Of a stretch of 64,000 nt of DNA, positions 22,097-33,002 are shown in pieces. The notes under the pieces are model-generated. The model was not told where the DNA came from and did no database searches. It worked only from the letters and a program-made list of their open reading frames with translations. Both the position numbers and the translations under genes were made by a program. Location: contig NC_044986.1 in the NCBI RefSeq assembly GCF_008728515.1, forward strand, positions 107,682,313 to 107,746,312. The letters run 5' to 3'. Source of the stretch: Papio anubis. Taxonomy: Eukaryota; Chordata; Mammalia; Primates; Cercopithecidae. How positions within the stretch are numbered: position 1 is the stretch's first letter; each line of letters begins with the position of its first letter.

Positions 22097-22248
22097 AAGC
22101 TACTAATATTAACAAAGCTAGGTAACTGAACAAGGGTTTAAGAAAAAGTGATGACAATTTGTGAGTTAACAAATGACATGATATTACATTAAGATCAAAC
22201 TGCTAGCAGATCCCTTAGCAAAAAAACCATGTACAAAGTTCCAGCTCT

Positions 22249-22540
22249 GGCTGGTCTCAGTGGCTTACACCTATAATCCCAGCACTTTGGGAAGCTGAGG
22301 CAGGCAGAACTTGAGATCAGGAGTTTGAGACCAGCCTGGCCAACATGGTGAAACCCCATCTCTACTAAAAATACAAAAATTAGCCAGGCGTGGTGGCACG
22401 CACCCGTAGTCCCAGCTACTCAGGAGGCTGAGGCAGGAGAATTGCTCCAACCCAGGAGGCGGAGGTTGCAGGGAGCCAAGATCATGCCACTGCATTCCAG
22501 CCTGGGTGACAGAGTAAGACTCCGTCCCAAAAAAATAAAA
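22249..22540 (+). mobile_element. Alu, plus strand
   Basis: It starts 'ggctggtctcagtggcttac'. The target duplication 'aaagttccagctct' is before it (to 22,248) and 'aaagttccagttct' after it (22,542-22,555). Confidence 0.95.
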
Positions 22541-22555
22541 GAAAGTTCCAGTTCT

Positions 22556-23259
22556 CCAACTCTTAAGAGAAGAGTGGAAGATCTCTGAATGGCCACTGGA
22601 TGGGGAGCCCTGCAGGAAGCTACAAAGGCACAGTGTCCCTGTCAGGCCCTGCCAGCCCTGAATCAACAGAAACGTGATGGTATGTTGGCTTGTGCTGTCC
22701 CTGACAATGTAAAATCTATGAACAGAAAGGTGAGACAGAATTCACTTTTCATATGAAGCGTGCTTCGGTCAGATGTGCCCTTTTCCTTATTCTACGCAAT
22801 GGTTATTAGCTCTCTGTCAAAAATAAGTGAGATGTCTGAATAAAGTCAAAAGGTTTTTGCTCCATATTCCGAAACTGAGGTTTAAACTTGTGACTAGTCT
22901 ATCTGTTGATTTCTAATTACACGAATACTCTATTTCCTCAAGCTAGCCTCTAGAGATATCAGTAGGGTATTACAATATAAATGTAAGATAAATTTATATG
23001 AAAGACAGTATTTTGATAGCATAGTATTGGATAGGGGAAAAACTATCCCCTAAAAACAGTTAATTCTGTAAGGAGCTACTCACTTTTTGTTTGTTTTAGG
23101 GAGCAGAGCATGTTTAATAGGGAAGAAAGAAGGAAGAAGCTCCCCCATACAGAGACAGAGGGAGGGGAGTTCCAAGGCGAGAGACGGAAAGCCTGTTAAT
23201 ATCTAACAAATAAAAGTAACCTTTTAATCTAAATACAGGAAGCCTAATGAAACAATTTG
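22556..23259. other. Unique sequence
   Basis: No element is recognised. There is a purine-rich patch at 23,100-23,190. Confidence 0.4.
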
Positions 23260-23890
23260 CATAGAAATACAAAGAATATGTAAATATTCACCTTCAGTAA
23301 TAATCCACTAAACAGAAATTAAAACAATGCTGTATAAGTATTTACATGAGAAGCAATCATTAATACCTAATGCTGCATACATTGTGATAAAATTAGTATA
23401 TGAATAATGTTGGCATTGTCCACTGGTAGAATTATCAAAGGCATAGCCAGAGACTTATAAGAACATTCAAACCCACTCACTGTACAAATAATTCCATATC
23501 TGATGATTTATCTCAAATAAGTTATTTAATGGAGCTGAAAACCATATGTTCAAATTTGTTATTATAGACTTATCTATAAAAACAAAATTATAAAATCAAT
23601 TCAAAAGTCCAACAATAAATGGCCATTCTATTGGACAATCAATGGCAGATCTGCACAATGTTATATTATGCTGATTAAACAGTGATCTCAAAATTAGGTT
23701 GAAGGAAAAAAGGCAGAACCCACAGTTGTCTGAACACTACAGTTGCAACTATAAAACTGTATGTATGCTTGTAGAATACATACTATACAAACTATAAAAC
23801 TATGTATGCTTGTAGAAAAGAACTGTAGTCCAATATGCCAGCATAACAATATCTGACCACAGCATGGTGAGACTGTGGGGTATTCCTACA
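23260..23890 (+). mobile_element. Ancient L1M/HAL1-like 3' coding relic
   Basis: 'aagtccaacaataaatggcc', 'gcagatctgcacaatgttata', 'gattaaacagtgatctc' and 'gaaggaaaaaaggcagaacc' resemble the terminal ORF2 region of old L1 or HAL1 elements. Highly decayed, with no open frame. Confidence 0.45.
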
Positions 23891-23923
23891 CCCACATTTT
23901 TTAATATTTCTTCTGTTTTATTT

Positions 23924-23983
23924 TATTTTGAGATGGAGTTTTTGCCTAGGTTGTTGTTACAGGCATGAGCCACTGCACCTGGC
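23924..23983 (-). mobile_element. Mini-Alu remnant, minus strand
   Basis: Only the two ends of an Alu are left: 'ttttgagatggagtttttgcc' joined to 'gttacaggcatgagccactgcacctggcc'. About 230 bp of interior is deleted. 'tatttcttct' lies on both sides (23,905 and 23,983), so the original insertion site is still visible. Confidence 0.85.
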
Positions 23984-24043
23984 CTATTTCTTCTATTTTT
24001 AGTAGTAAAAAACTTTAATTACTTTGAAGGATAAAGCTCTCTT

Positions 24044-24326
24044 TCACGCCTGTAATCCCAGCACTTTGGGAGGCCGAGGCGGGTGGGTCACCTGAGGTCA
24101 GGAGTTCAAGACCAGCCTGACCAACATGGTGAAACCCCGTCTCTACTAAAAATCCAAAAAAATTAGCTGGCGGTGGTGCCGCACACCTGTAATCCCAGCT
24201 ACTTGGGAGGCTGAGGCAGGAGAAATACTTGAATCCAGGTGGTGGAGGTTGCAGTGAGCTGAGATCACGCCACTGCACTTCAACCTGGGCGACAGAGTGA
24301 GGCTCCATTTAAAAAAAAAAAAAAAA
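24044..24326 (+). mobile_element. Alu, plus strand, 5' truncated
   Basis: It begins at 'tcacgcctgtaatcccagc', losing about 20 bp of the Alu head, and ends in an A tail at 24,309-24,326. Confidence 0.94.
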
Positions 24327-24589
24327 GTTTTGTCAATTTCAATAATGAAAATAACTGGAAATCTCGATTGCGACTGCACAAAATGACTGTTTCCACAAAC
24401 TGATCGTTTTATGGGGCAACGTACAATCAAACAGGATGGCACCTCTTGATGCTGAAGCCAGCATCTCCATGTACATACATTAGCCACCAGGCCTTATGAA
24501 CATTATACTTACATTTAAATACAAATTATCTGAAGAGTGATGTAGAAGCCTGAAGCCTTAGATCATTATTTGTCACATGCTAACTTTCT

Positions 24590-24615
24590 CTCTCTCTCTC
24601 TTTTTTTTTTTTTGA
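24590..24615 (+). repeat. (TC)n then (T)n run
   Basis: About seven TC units are followed by about 13 T. Confidence 0.9.
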
Positions 24616-24739
24616 TAAATGCTTGAGCAATATAAAAGTAAAGAGGAAGAAAAAATAATCAACCCAAAATTACTAGCCTTCTTAGAATACTTAATCACCA
24701 TCATCTTACTTGTTCTCTCAGGCTTACATCCATTCAGGA

Positions 24740-24766
24740 TTTATTTATTTATTTATTTATTTATTA
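24740..24766 (+). repeat. (TTTA)n microsatellite
   Basis: About seven TTTA units, not attached to an Alu. Confidence 0.95.
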
Positions 24767-24779
24767 CCACTTAGGAGTT

Positions 24780-25180
24780 GAGGACCACTTTGAGAACTGA
24801 CAGAAGCTAGAAAATGTTCACATATGCAGAGACTGAAATATTTGCACACAGTTTTAGAGCATCTATATTTGCTTTCTCCTCCCAGCCCTCTGAGAGCTGA
24901 CCCACAGGTCTCCAATTAAGAGTCACACTTCACAAGGGTGACATTTAATCCCTCCCCGTCCTCCAATATGCAAATAAAAAATCGCTTTCCTTTGCTGCCT
25001 ATCGGAAATATCATAGTTTGGGATTTCAGAGCTAAGTTCTTTCATTCCTAGCCACTGCAGAAAATACAGGAAGGCATACACCTTCCCTTAATAACTCTAG
25101 GAACTATGTTAAGCCATCTATCTACTTATATTCTATGTATGTACTCTGATCTTTAAAAGAATTCTCACAAATATCTTGAA
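24780..25180. other. Unique sequence
   Basis: No repeat or gene is recognised. Confidence 0.4.
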
Positions 25181-25320
25181 ACACAGCTATTATTATTCCT
25201 AATTTTACAGATGATGAAACTGAGGCTCAGAGAAGACAAAATCTGCCAGATCACACCATTATTTAGGAGATGGTTTAGTATTCAATGTCAAGTCTGACTA
25301 GATCCAAATACTTGGCTCTT
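25180..25320 (+). repeat. MIR-like fragment
   Basis: 'cctaattttacagatgatga' and 'aactgaggctcagagaagac' are near-consensus for the common mammalian CORE-SINE segment. Confidence 0.65.
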
Positions 25321-25351
25321 ACCCACAGTCAGAAAAAACAAAAATGATGGG

Positions 25352-25372
25352 TAATAATAATAATAATAATAA
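25352..25372 (+). repeat. (AAT)n microsatellite
   Basis: Seven TAA/AAT units. Confidence 0.9.
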
Positions 25373-26195
25373 CCTGCCCAAATCAGAGAGATCATTGTTA
25401 TCTGGAGGAAGGGAAGAAAGAATAGAGAAGAAGTGACCATCTGGGTCTAAGAATAATGGCACTCAATTGCAGTTATTAAAGATACTATGTTCAAGAAATT
25501 TACAATGCAACAATACCAGGATTCATAAATAAATTGCGCACTTAAAGCTAGTAAGACTGATCTATATATATTCGCCTTTGGCAGTAGAAAGTAATTACAC
25601 CAAATTGCATTGGTTTATTGATTTCATTTTAATGCACAATGAGAATTAAATGGGTAATTTCTAAATGTGTTTTCTGCATTTGGGGTTTGGAATGGCATTA
25701 GAAGGTACTGAAATAAACTGAAACTGATATAAAAACTGAAATCATACTTGGGATTAGAACAAAAATAAAGACCACACAGTTTATTCAGCATTCTAAAAAC
25801 CTATCCCACAATGCACAGGCACACATAAATATACATATATAAATATACATATGTATAATTTTAAAAATTCTCTCCATTTATATTCTTGTCCAAACTTGAA
25901 AGAAGCATTTCTGTCATTATTGGAGAACTTTGAGAAAGACTGAATTTAAAGTGTTGAATGGTTACAGAATAAAAACTTTATAAAGAGTTATTTTAAACTT
26001 TAACCATTCAAAAATCCATGTATTTATAAGCCCTATTCAAGCATAGTTATTAGTTAAAATGAGAAGTGGCCAGGCCATAGGAAACAAAAAGTCTATTTTT
26101 AGGGAAGAAGTAATTTAAAAGAATAAACATCCCTGTGCAGATTCCCCATAATACTTAAAGACAGGTCTAAAATTAATTGTAGGATAAATTATTCA
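25373..26195. other. Unique AT-rich sequence
   Basis: No element is recognised. It contains alternating 'atacatatataaatatac' text near 25,830-25,855. Confidence 0.45.
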
Positions 26196-26205
26196 TGTGA
26201 TTATT

Positions 26206-26333
26206 ATTATTTTTGTAGACACGGCTCTTGCTATGCTGCCCAGGCTGGTCTCTAGCTTCTGGCCTCAAGCCATCCTCCCATCTCGGCCTCCCAAACTTTT
26301 GGGAGTACAGGTGTGAGCCACCATACCTGGCCT
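26206..26333 (-). mobile_element. Alu half-element (FLAM/left-arm type), minus strand
   Basis: A single-arm Alu reverse complement ('gctatgctgcccaggctgg ... gtgagccaccatacctggcc'). 'tgtgattatt' precedes it and 'tgtgactatt' follows, so it inserted as a monomer or was truncated at integration. Confidence 0.85.
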
Positions 26334-26344
26334 TGTGACTATTT

Positions 26345-27080
26345 AAAATCATACGCATTGCCATTCTTATTAAATAACTGTGACATAATTGTGATCAGTT
26401 TTGTTGGTGAAAATATTCAAAATGGCCAATGGAATGTATTTGGCCATTTGCATTTTAGGTTATACATGTTTTTGTAAGTCATAGAATTCCTCTGCAGGAA
26501 AAATATAGCAGTTATTTCATGTTTGATAATATTCTTAAAAAGCAAGCAAGTTTACAGAAAGTAATTCCAGATGTACTCAAACAGGTATTGAATAATTTAT
26601 AAATTGGATGTGAATAGCATTTGATAAGTGGGTGGGATGTATCTAATGCCCAGAAATCGTTGATAATTAGTGTATACATTGCTAGCCATGTCAGAACCTA
26701 AATAAATAGAATTGTTGCATATAATACTTAATGAGGGCCAACTCAGACAGTCAAATTCTGTATCTTCATAAAACTTAAAGTGAAATCTAATAAAAGAATC
26801 ATCAAAATCACATAGATTAAGCAAAGTATCTCAGTTTCCAGTTTTATACAATACAACACAGAAGAAATGACCACAAAGATATTTCCTAGCAAGTATTTTT
26901 TTTTCTCTATTATACTAAATTTAGTATAGTTTGGAACAATTAGAAACAAAAGAAGTACTTAAAATAATGTTTAGACAAATTAAAATGGTATTTTCATGTC
27001 CTATTAGCACAAATATTTCTAACTTCATGATTTTTATTTTTACAGGCTCTGGTTTAGTTTTAGGTTCAGGATTCTTCTGT
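26345..27080. other. Unique AT-rich sequence
   Basis: No mobile element is recognised over 26.35-27.08 kb. Minus open frames at 26,597-26,949 are hydrophobic and AT-driven, without recognisable motifs. Confidence 0.45.
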
Positions 27081-27956
27081 GCGTGTTTTCATCCTTTCCT
27101 AAAAAGGCACCAATAAATAATAATATGGTCTTTTCTTTAAAAGTTCTAAACCAAATCCGAAGACCCAGTCAGTCCTCGTGTGGCAAAGCTTTATGTTTAA
27201 GTATTTTAAACTTTAGACTCTCGTGTTTGTATTTTATTAAATTCAAAATTTCTAAAGTGACGAAGAATAAAAAAATCTTAATTTGCAGCAACACAGCAAG
27301 TCAGACCATCGTGATTTACACAGAAAAGTCTCAGACACACAAACAGTTCAGTGGCTAGGCTGTCAGAATGATACTCAAGATAAGTGCTGGTCTATAGCTG
27401 GAAAAAGCATTTTCATTTTCCACTAAATTTGTCTGCACCTGGACTCTCTCTCCAAGCTACTAAATGAAGCTCAGTAAGGTACAGTTTAAAACCAGAGTTC
27501 CAGTTTCACTTGCTTAAATCACCACAGCATTAAAGTAATAACACTGTGAATGGCAACATTTCTGGCAAGATAAGAAAGTCTAAAAAGTTAAGTAACTAAT
27601 ATGATTTTAGCTCAAGCTCAGCAACAGTTCTATGCATTCCTGTTTTCTTTAAACCACACCGTGCATCTGGCCGGCTTCTCTCCCGTATGCTTACCCCAGG
27701 AATAATGTATTTAGTTTGAGGAGCTATAAGGCGTCTGTCAAGCATGCTAGACCAATTCCAAGTGCGCCCAGCACTCCAGCAGGAATTTTCTTCACAGGAG
27801 CAAAAATTCAGGACTAGCTAAAGGCAGCCAAGTCTTGCTTTGCTGAACAGCATAGCAACTGCTTTCCTTTTTCTTGCTGGCTTGGGGTGTGTAGTATTAG
27901 TTAGTGTGACTTTCTAAAGTTCGTCGGATCACAACAGCTTTCTGTTCCAGAACCAC
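27081..27956 (-). other. Possible 3' untranslated region of the minus-strand exon
   Basis: There is no repeat between the stop at 27,957 and about 27,080, and several CpGs persist ('ggccggcttctctcccg', 'aagtgcgcccagc', 'gttcgtcggatc'). Reverse-complement AATAAA signals occur at about 27,234 and 27,038 ('tttatt' on the plus strand). The extent is guesswork. Confidence 0.3.
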
Positions 27957-28220
27957 TTAGGCAGAGCAGAGGAGCTCATCAAAGTCAATGAACAAACGCA
28001 AGTGGGAGGGTCTTATACTCTTCTGAATTACGTCAGCTGGCTTGGAAGACGGACGGACGCCTGCAAACTTGTCAAAGTAGAGTAACACTTCATTAGTATC
28101 AGATGCGACAGGTCCCTCGGGGCAGCCAGGACTCCAGCCCTGCTTGAGAATCCTTTCTTTAGAACAGAACAATAGGTTGCATAACTGGATAAGCTGTTGG
28201 CATTCAAAGAAACTACTGCC
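27957..28220 (-). CDS. Candidate terminal coding exon, minus strand (unrecognised protein C-terminus)
   Basis: Reading the minus strand, a pyrimidine-rich tract ends in 'gactttttcag' at 28,221-28,223. It is followed by 88 in-phase codons that end with TAA at 27,957-27,959. The peptide starts GSSFFECQQLIQLCNLLF, contains LLYFDKFAG near residue 52 and ends IDFDELLCSA. Composition is balanced, with no low complexity and no Alu or L1 similarity. About seven CpGs are kept inside the frame ('acggacggacgcc', 'atgcgac', 'ttacgtcagc'), which is unusual for AT-rich neutral DNA. An internal Met begins a 71-codon open frame, but I prefer the splice-acceptor reading. I do not recognise the family; function unknown. 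It could be an alternative last exon, since another minus exon candidate lies downstream at 2.2 kb. Confidence 0.45.
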   Translation of the reverse strand, partial: GSSFFECQQLIQLCNLLFCSKERILKQGWSPGCPEGPVASDTNEVLLYFDKFAGVRPSSKPADVIQKSIRPSHLRLFIDFDELLCSA

Positions 28221-28483
28221 CTGAAAAAGTCTGGAATAATAGTAAAACTATTTTTCTACTCCCACTCACTGAAGAAATATTTTCTCTTTTGCACACAAGA
28301 AAGTGATCTTTCTTTTTTTATCGCCTTTCAAGTTCTCAGTGTGTATGGAAAATCTAATTTTTTTCACAGTCAAATGAGTATCACTTGGAGATATTTACTT
28401 TTTTAAATTAAAAGCTTATTTATATTAAAAGACAGCATTAAAAGTTGAAATAATAAACACAATATTCTGAGAGCATGCTTGCA

Positions 28484-28510
28484 ACACACACACACACACA
28501 CACACACACA
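28484..28510 (+). repeat. (AC)n microsatellite
   Basis: About 13 AC units. Confidence 0.95.
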
Positions 28511-28599
28511 TGGGTATTACTATCCAGGAAATAGAACTCCTATAAATCAAAAGACTCACAACTAAAAGAACATGGAAAACAAGACATGAATAGATAAAT

Positions 28600-28760
28600 C
28601 ATAGGAGATAAAATTCTAGTGGTCAATAAACGGGACTTCCTTTCTAATCAGGAAATACAAACTGAAATCACAGTTTACCATTTTGCATCCATCATGGTGG
28701 AAATATTTTTTACAAACCTGAAAATCTCAGATCTTGATGAAAATGTCAAGAAGGGGATGG
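28600..28760 (+). mobile_element. Ancient L1M fragment, plus strand
   Basis: 'ggtcaataaacgggac', 'aatcaggaaatacaaactga' and 'cacagtttaccattttgcat' match the L1 ORF2 stretch (usually 'ggccaataaac.. catcagggaaatgcaaatc'). Decayed, with no coding frame. Confidence 0.6.
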
Positions 28761-28764
28761 CAAG

Positions 28765-29090
28765 CCATGGCCCACAGTCAAACTCAGCCAGCCACCTGTT
28801 TTGTATAACCTGCAAGCTAAGAATGTGTTTTACATTTTTTAATTACTAGGGGGAGAAAAAAAAAACAGAATGGTATTTTGTGGCACATGACAATTACATG
28901 AAATTCAAATCAATGTTCTTAAATAAAGGTTTATTGGAACATATGGGCTTGTTGGTTTATGTATGCTCCATGGCTGTTTTTGTGCTACAAGAGCAGTCAT
29001 TGCAACAGTGACCATGTAACTCACAAAGCCTTAAATATTTCCTACGTGGCCCTTTACAGAAAAGGTTCATAAGCCTGTGATGCAGAGCAA
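28765..29090 (-). mobile_element. hAT-type (Charlie/MER) DNA transposon relic
   Basis: 'caaactcagccagccacctg', 'aaataaaggtttattggaac', 'atgctccatggctgtttttg' and 'ggccctttacagaaaaggtt' follow a well-known non-autonomous hAT family in order. The exact family name is not assigned. It sits inside the L1M mosaic. Strand is nominal. Confidence 0.7.
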
Positions 29091-29121
29091 CTAGACTTTC
29101 ACATTCTGTTGGTGGGAGTAT

Positions 29122-29420
29122 ACCTTATTTATTTATTTAGAGACGGAGTCTTGCTCTGTTGCCCAGGCTGGAGTGCAGTGGCACGATCTCGGCTCATTGC
29201 AACCTCTGCCTCTCAGGTTCAAGTGATTCTCCTGCCTCAGCCTCTTGAGTAGCTGGGATTACAGGTGAGTGCCACCAAGCCTGGCTAATTTTTGTCTTTT
29301 TAGTAGATATGGGGGTTCAGCATGTTGGCCAGACTGTCTCGAACTCCTGACCTCAAGTGATCTGCCCGCCTTGGCCTCCCCAAGTGCTGGGATTACAGGC
29401 ATGAGCCACTGTGCCCAGCC
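29122..29420 (-). mobile_element. Alu, minus strand, (TTTA)n tail
   Basis: A full-length Alu reverse complement. Flanks 'ttggtgggagtata' (29,108-29,121) and 'ctggtgggagtata' (29,422-29,435) are the target duplication, in L1M ORF2 text ('ttggtgggaatg' in L1). Confidence 0.95.
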
Positions 29421-29593
29421 TGCTGGTGGGAGTATAAACTGGAACAGTCACATTAGATATTTAGCAGGATATAATGAAACTGTTGATGCCCAAGTACTTA
29501 GACCCAGGGATACCCTCACATGAGTACATAGGGAGGTACATGAACGAAATGTCCTTAGCTACACTGAGGGGCTGTAGTAAAAAACAGGAAACA
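29421..29593 (+). mobile_element. L1M fragment, plus strand
   Basis: 'ggtgggagtataaactggaac', 'acttagacccagggatacc' and 'gtagtaaaaaacaggaaaca' correspond to consecutive L1M ORF2 text. It continues after the next Alu. Confidence 0.65.
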
Positions 29594-29872
29594 GGCTGGG
29601 CGTGGTGGCTCACGCCAATAATTCCAGCACTTTGGGAAGCCGAGGTGGGAGGATCATTTGAGCCCAGGAGTTTGAAACCAGCCTGGACAACAAAGGAAGA
29701 CACCATCTCTGCAAAAAATTTTAAAGTTAGCTAGGCATGGTGGCATGTGCCTGTGGTCCCAGCTACTCGGGAGGCTGAGTTGGGAGGATCATTTGAACCT
29801 GGGAGGTAGAGGCTGCAATGAGCTATGATCATACCACTGCACTCCAGTCTGGGTGGAGTGAGACCCTGATTC
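29594..29872 (+). mobile_element. Alu, plus strand
   Basis: It starts 'ggctgggcgtggtggctcac' and has both arms. It is inserted into the L1M fragment between 'aaaaacaggaaaca' and 'aaaaaacctagatgc'. Confidence 0.94.
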
Positions 29873-29980
29873 AAAAAAAAAAAAAAAGAAGGAAAGAAGG
29901 AAGGAAGGAAGGAAGGAAGGAAGGAAGGAAGGAAGGAAGGAAGGAAGGAGAGAGAAAGAAAGAGAGGAAGAGAGGAAGAA
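29873..29980 (+). repeat. A tail grown into a (GGAA)n microsatellite
   Basis: 15 A are followed by about 14 AAGG units, then mixed GA text. Confidence 0.95.
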
Positions 29981-30140
29981 AAAACCTAGATGCATATCAA
30001 CAGAAAAGTGGATAAAATTTTGGATACTATTCAGTAGTGAAAGTGAATGGTCCGGAAGTTACCTACTTGAGTAAATCCCTACAAACACAATGTTGATAGA
30101 AACAGCAAGTTTGGGAACTGTAAGGTACCTTAAGAACCTG
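29981..30140 (+). mobile_element. L1M fragment, plus strand (continuation)
   Basis: 'aacctagatgcatatcaaca', 'agtggataaaattttgg' and 'actattcagtagtgaaagtg' resume L1M ORF2 after the Alu. Confidence 0.6.
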
Positions 30141-30144
30141 TGTG

Positions 30145-30730
30145 TACAAGGGTTCCCTTTTCTCCACACCCTCACCAACACTTGTTATCTCTTGTCCTTT
30201 GGATCGCAGCCATCCTAACAAGAGTAAACTAGTATTCCATTGTGATTTTGACTTGCATTTCCCTGATGATTAGTGACGTTGACACTTTTACATATATTTG
30301 TTGGCCAGAGTTTTATGTCTTCTTTGGAGAAATGTCCATTTAGGTCCTTTGTATATTTTAAAATCAGGTTATGTCTTTTTTCCATTCTGTGAGTTCTTTA
30401 TATATTTGGGGTATTAGCTCCTTATCAGATACGTAATTTGAAAATATTTTTTCCCAACCCACAGGCTGCCTTTTCATTTGGATGACTATTTCCTCTGCTA
30501 CGGGAAAGCTTTTTGGTTTGGTGTAATCTCACTTGTTTATTTTTGTTTTTGTTGCCTGAGATTTTGGTGTGATGTTTTAAAACAATTATTACCAAGGCCA
30601 GTATTCAGCAGCTTTTCCATAATGTTTTCTTCTAGGAATCTGATGGTTTCAGGTCTTTAATCCACTTTGAGTTGATTTTGTTTATGGTACAAGATAATGA
30701 TCCAGTTTCATTTCACTGTGTATATGAGTA
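30145..30730 (-). mobile_element. L1 (older primate/L1M) ORF2 fragment, minus strand
   Basis: The antisense L1 text is in order: 'ctccacaccctcaccaacac', 'cttgcatttccctgatgatt', 'tccatttaggtcctttg', 'ccttatcagatacgtaatttg', 'ggtctttaatccactttgag'. It lies inverted inside the plus-strand L1M mosaic. No intact frame. Confidence 0.85.
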
Positions 30731-30769
30731 TCAAAACATCATGTTGTACACCTTAATATATAGAGACAT

Positions 30770-31070
30770 TTTTTAAAAAGAACCTATGACATGATTTTCA
30801 GCAAATTTGAAAATATGCAGAAATACTATATATTTTATGTAGGTGGTAAAACATGTAAAAAATAAATATGAAAATAATGAATACCAAATCCAGGATAGTG
30901 GTTATGTCTGGAAAGGAGTAGATTTGGAAGGGTTAGTGAGGAGAAGGGGCAGTTTTATCAGTAATATGTTTTCAAAACTAGGTCATACCCACGTCACTGG
31001 TCATTATAATATTTTCTATGCTTCTTTATATTCCAAAATAATTTATAATAAATAAGTGTTTAAAATTAGG
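30770..31070 (+). mobile_element. L1M fragment, plus strand (continuation, low identity)
   Basis: 'taccaaatccaggatagtggttatgtc'-type text, then 'ttctatgcttctttatatt', resembles the 3' end of L1M ORF2/UTR. Low confidence at both ends. Confidence 0.45.
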
Positions 31071-31194
31071 AAAAACTGTTAGAAATTTTTGATACAAAAA
31101 GTGCTAGACCATTGTGGCCATTAAAATGCTTATGAGACACTTCCGTTATATAACAAATGCTACAATAGATAACAGTAAATAAAAGAAAAAAGTA

Positions 31195-31446
31195 GGCTGG
31201 GCATGGTGGCTCACACCTGTAATGCCAGCACTTTGGGAGGTTGAGATGAACAGATCACATGAGCTCAAGAGTTCAAGACCAGCCTGGGCAATAAAGAAAG
31301 ACCTCAGGCATAGTGGTGCATGCCTGTAGTCCCAGCTACTCAGGAGGCTGAGATGGGAGGATTGCTTGACTCCAGGAAGTCGAGGGGGCAGTGAGCCAAG
31401 ATTATGCTACTGCACACCAGTCTGGGCAATGGGAGTGAGACATGTC
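31195..31446 (+). mobile_element. Alu, plus strand, internally deleted
   Basis: It starts 'ggctgggcatggtggctcac'. The linker between the arms is shortened ('caataaagaaagacctcaggcatag'). Confidence 0.92.
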
Positions 31447-31525
31447 TAAAAAAAGAAAAAAGAAAAAAAAAAAAAAAGAAGAAGAAGAAGAAGAAAGAAG
31501 AGAAAAGCAAAGCAAAAGAAAAAGG
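31447..31525 (+). repeat. A-rich/(GAA)n tail
   Basis: The A tail of the preceding Alu grades into about six GAA units and AG-rich text. Confidence 0.9.
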
Positions 31526-31549
31526 TGGACTATCAATTTGTTTTTACAA

Positions 31550-31745
31550 TAAATATTCCACTGTTAAAAATATTTAGAAGAAACTTGTAAGGAAGCATAT
31601 GAATTATATTAACAGTGGTTGTGGGTTACTGAGTAGTGGTTTGAGGGTATTTGTTTTTTCTTTCCTTTTAAAAAATTTAGTACTTTTCAAACTTTCTACA
31701 GTGGGTTGATATTGATATTACTTTTCAACCTCAAATAAAGTTTCA
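31550..31745 (+). mobile_element. Possible L1M 3' end continuation
   Basis: 'tattaacagtggttgtgggt', 'ttctttccttttaaaaaattt' and 'gatattacttttcaacctc' resemble the last part of an L1M. Tentative. Confidence 0.35.
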
Positions 31746-31974
31746 GTGTCTAACACGCAACCAAGGATTATCTAATTTTCTAGGGAAATTAGAACCCTTT
31801 GTTTAACTCAGCATTTATTGTGGGTTAGGATATTTTTTATCTCTGTGAGGATAGACTTTAACTTGTCAAAAACTGACAGACATGCAAATGAATTCGTCCA
31901 ATATAAATAAATTGGTCTAGAAGAAATGCAAATGATTGCGGTCTTGTAGGAAAGATTATTTCCTAAGTCATCTT

Positions 31975-32278
31975 TTTTTTTTTTTTCTGTTTTTGAGATG
32001 GAGTCTCGCTCTGTTACCCAGGCTGGGGTGCAGTGGCACGATCTTGGCTCATTACAGCCTCCGCCTCCTGGGTTCAAGCAATTCTCATGCCTCAGCCTCT
32101 CGAATAGCTGGAATTACAGGCACATGCCATTACACCTGTCTAATTTTTGTACTTTTAGTAGAGATAAAGTTTTGCCACATTGGCCAGACTGGTCTCAAAC
32201 TCCTGACCTCAGGTGATCTGCCCACCTTGGCCTCCCAAAGTGCTGGGATTACAGCATCAGCCGCCGCGTCTGGCCCAT
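31975..32278 (-). mobile_element. Alu (AluS-like), minus strand
   Basis: The T tail is followed by the full Alu reverse complement to 'cgccgcgtctggcc'. The target duplication is 'cctaagtcatc' (31,964-31,974) and 'cctaagtcgtc' (32,279-32,289). Confidence 0.95.
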
Positions 32279-32289
32279 CCTAAGTCGTC

Positions 32290-32780
32290 ATTTTATTGTT
32301 CTGGGGAGTACTAACCAGTTCTTGTATCTAATTGAACAATCATAGCCCACTGTTCTTTCTTTCAATGACTATAAATACTTAAACCTTTCCCATAATCTTT
32401 CAAACTGGCTTAACCATGCTGGCTCCTTTAATGAATTTAAAAAAAAAAATTCTTTGGCCTGTATTCCATCTATATTTGTTTGAAAGAAATGTTCTGAAAG
32501 TTTGGAAACATTATATTTGGATGCCAGTTTTAAACTTGAAACCATAGTTCCTTTCTCTTCTGACAATGGCATATTTGAGTATTAGCTTTCCAAACCCAGC
32601 CCACTTTAATTTATAATGCCATTAAAATATATTTACAACAGAAAAATGTTAACTAATAATGATTTCAGGTAACCAAAAGCAACTGAGGTTTGAAGAGAAG
32701 GATGAGGATGTAAATTCTAAATGGAACATATAGGACTTCCAAAGCCTTTCCAAGCTTCTATAAATTCTCTACTACTAAAT

Positions 32781-32783
<3 letters not shown>
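32290..32783. other. Unique sequence
   Basis: No repeat is recognised. A 67-codon minus open frame (32,369-32,572) has no clear support. Confidence 0.4.

Positions 32784-32820
<37 letters not shown>
32784..32820 (+). repeat. (TG)n microsatellite
   Basis: About 18 uninterrupted TG units; probably polymorphic. Confidence 0.96.
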
Positions 32821-32822
<2 letters not shown>

Positions 32823-33002
32823 CTTGCTCTCAAATGAGACTGAGAGATATTTTGTTGAGGTCCTTGGGAAGAGCATAAAGAGAAAAACTAATGAGGAAAA
32901 ACTGAGGAAAAAATGTACGTGTCAATGAGAAATAGACTTGAGATTGAAACCCAGAAAAGTGAGTAATTGAGGTTCAGGTGAGTCAGGAAGTGATGGACTT
33001 AA

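Noticed and set aside
22271..22666. 131-codon minus open frame
   Set aside because: It reads through the antisense Alu and shows the usual antisense-Alu peptide text.
28484..28510. CRISPR-like or other regular repeat array
   Set aside because: It is an AC dinucleotide microsatellite. No spaced repeats occur anywhere in the window, and the genome is clearly mammalian.
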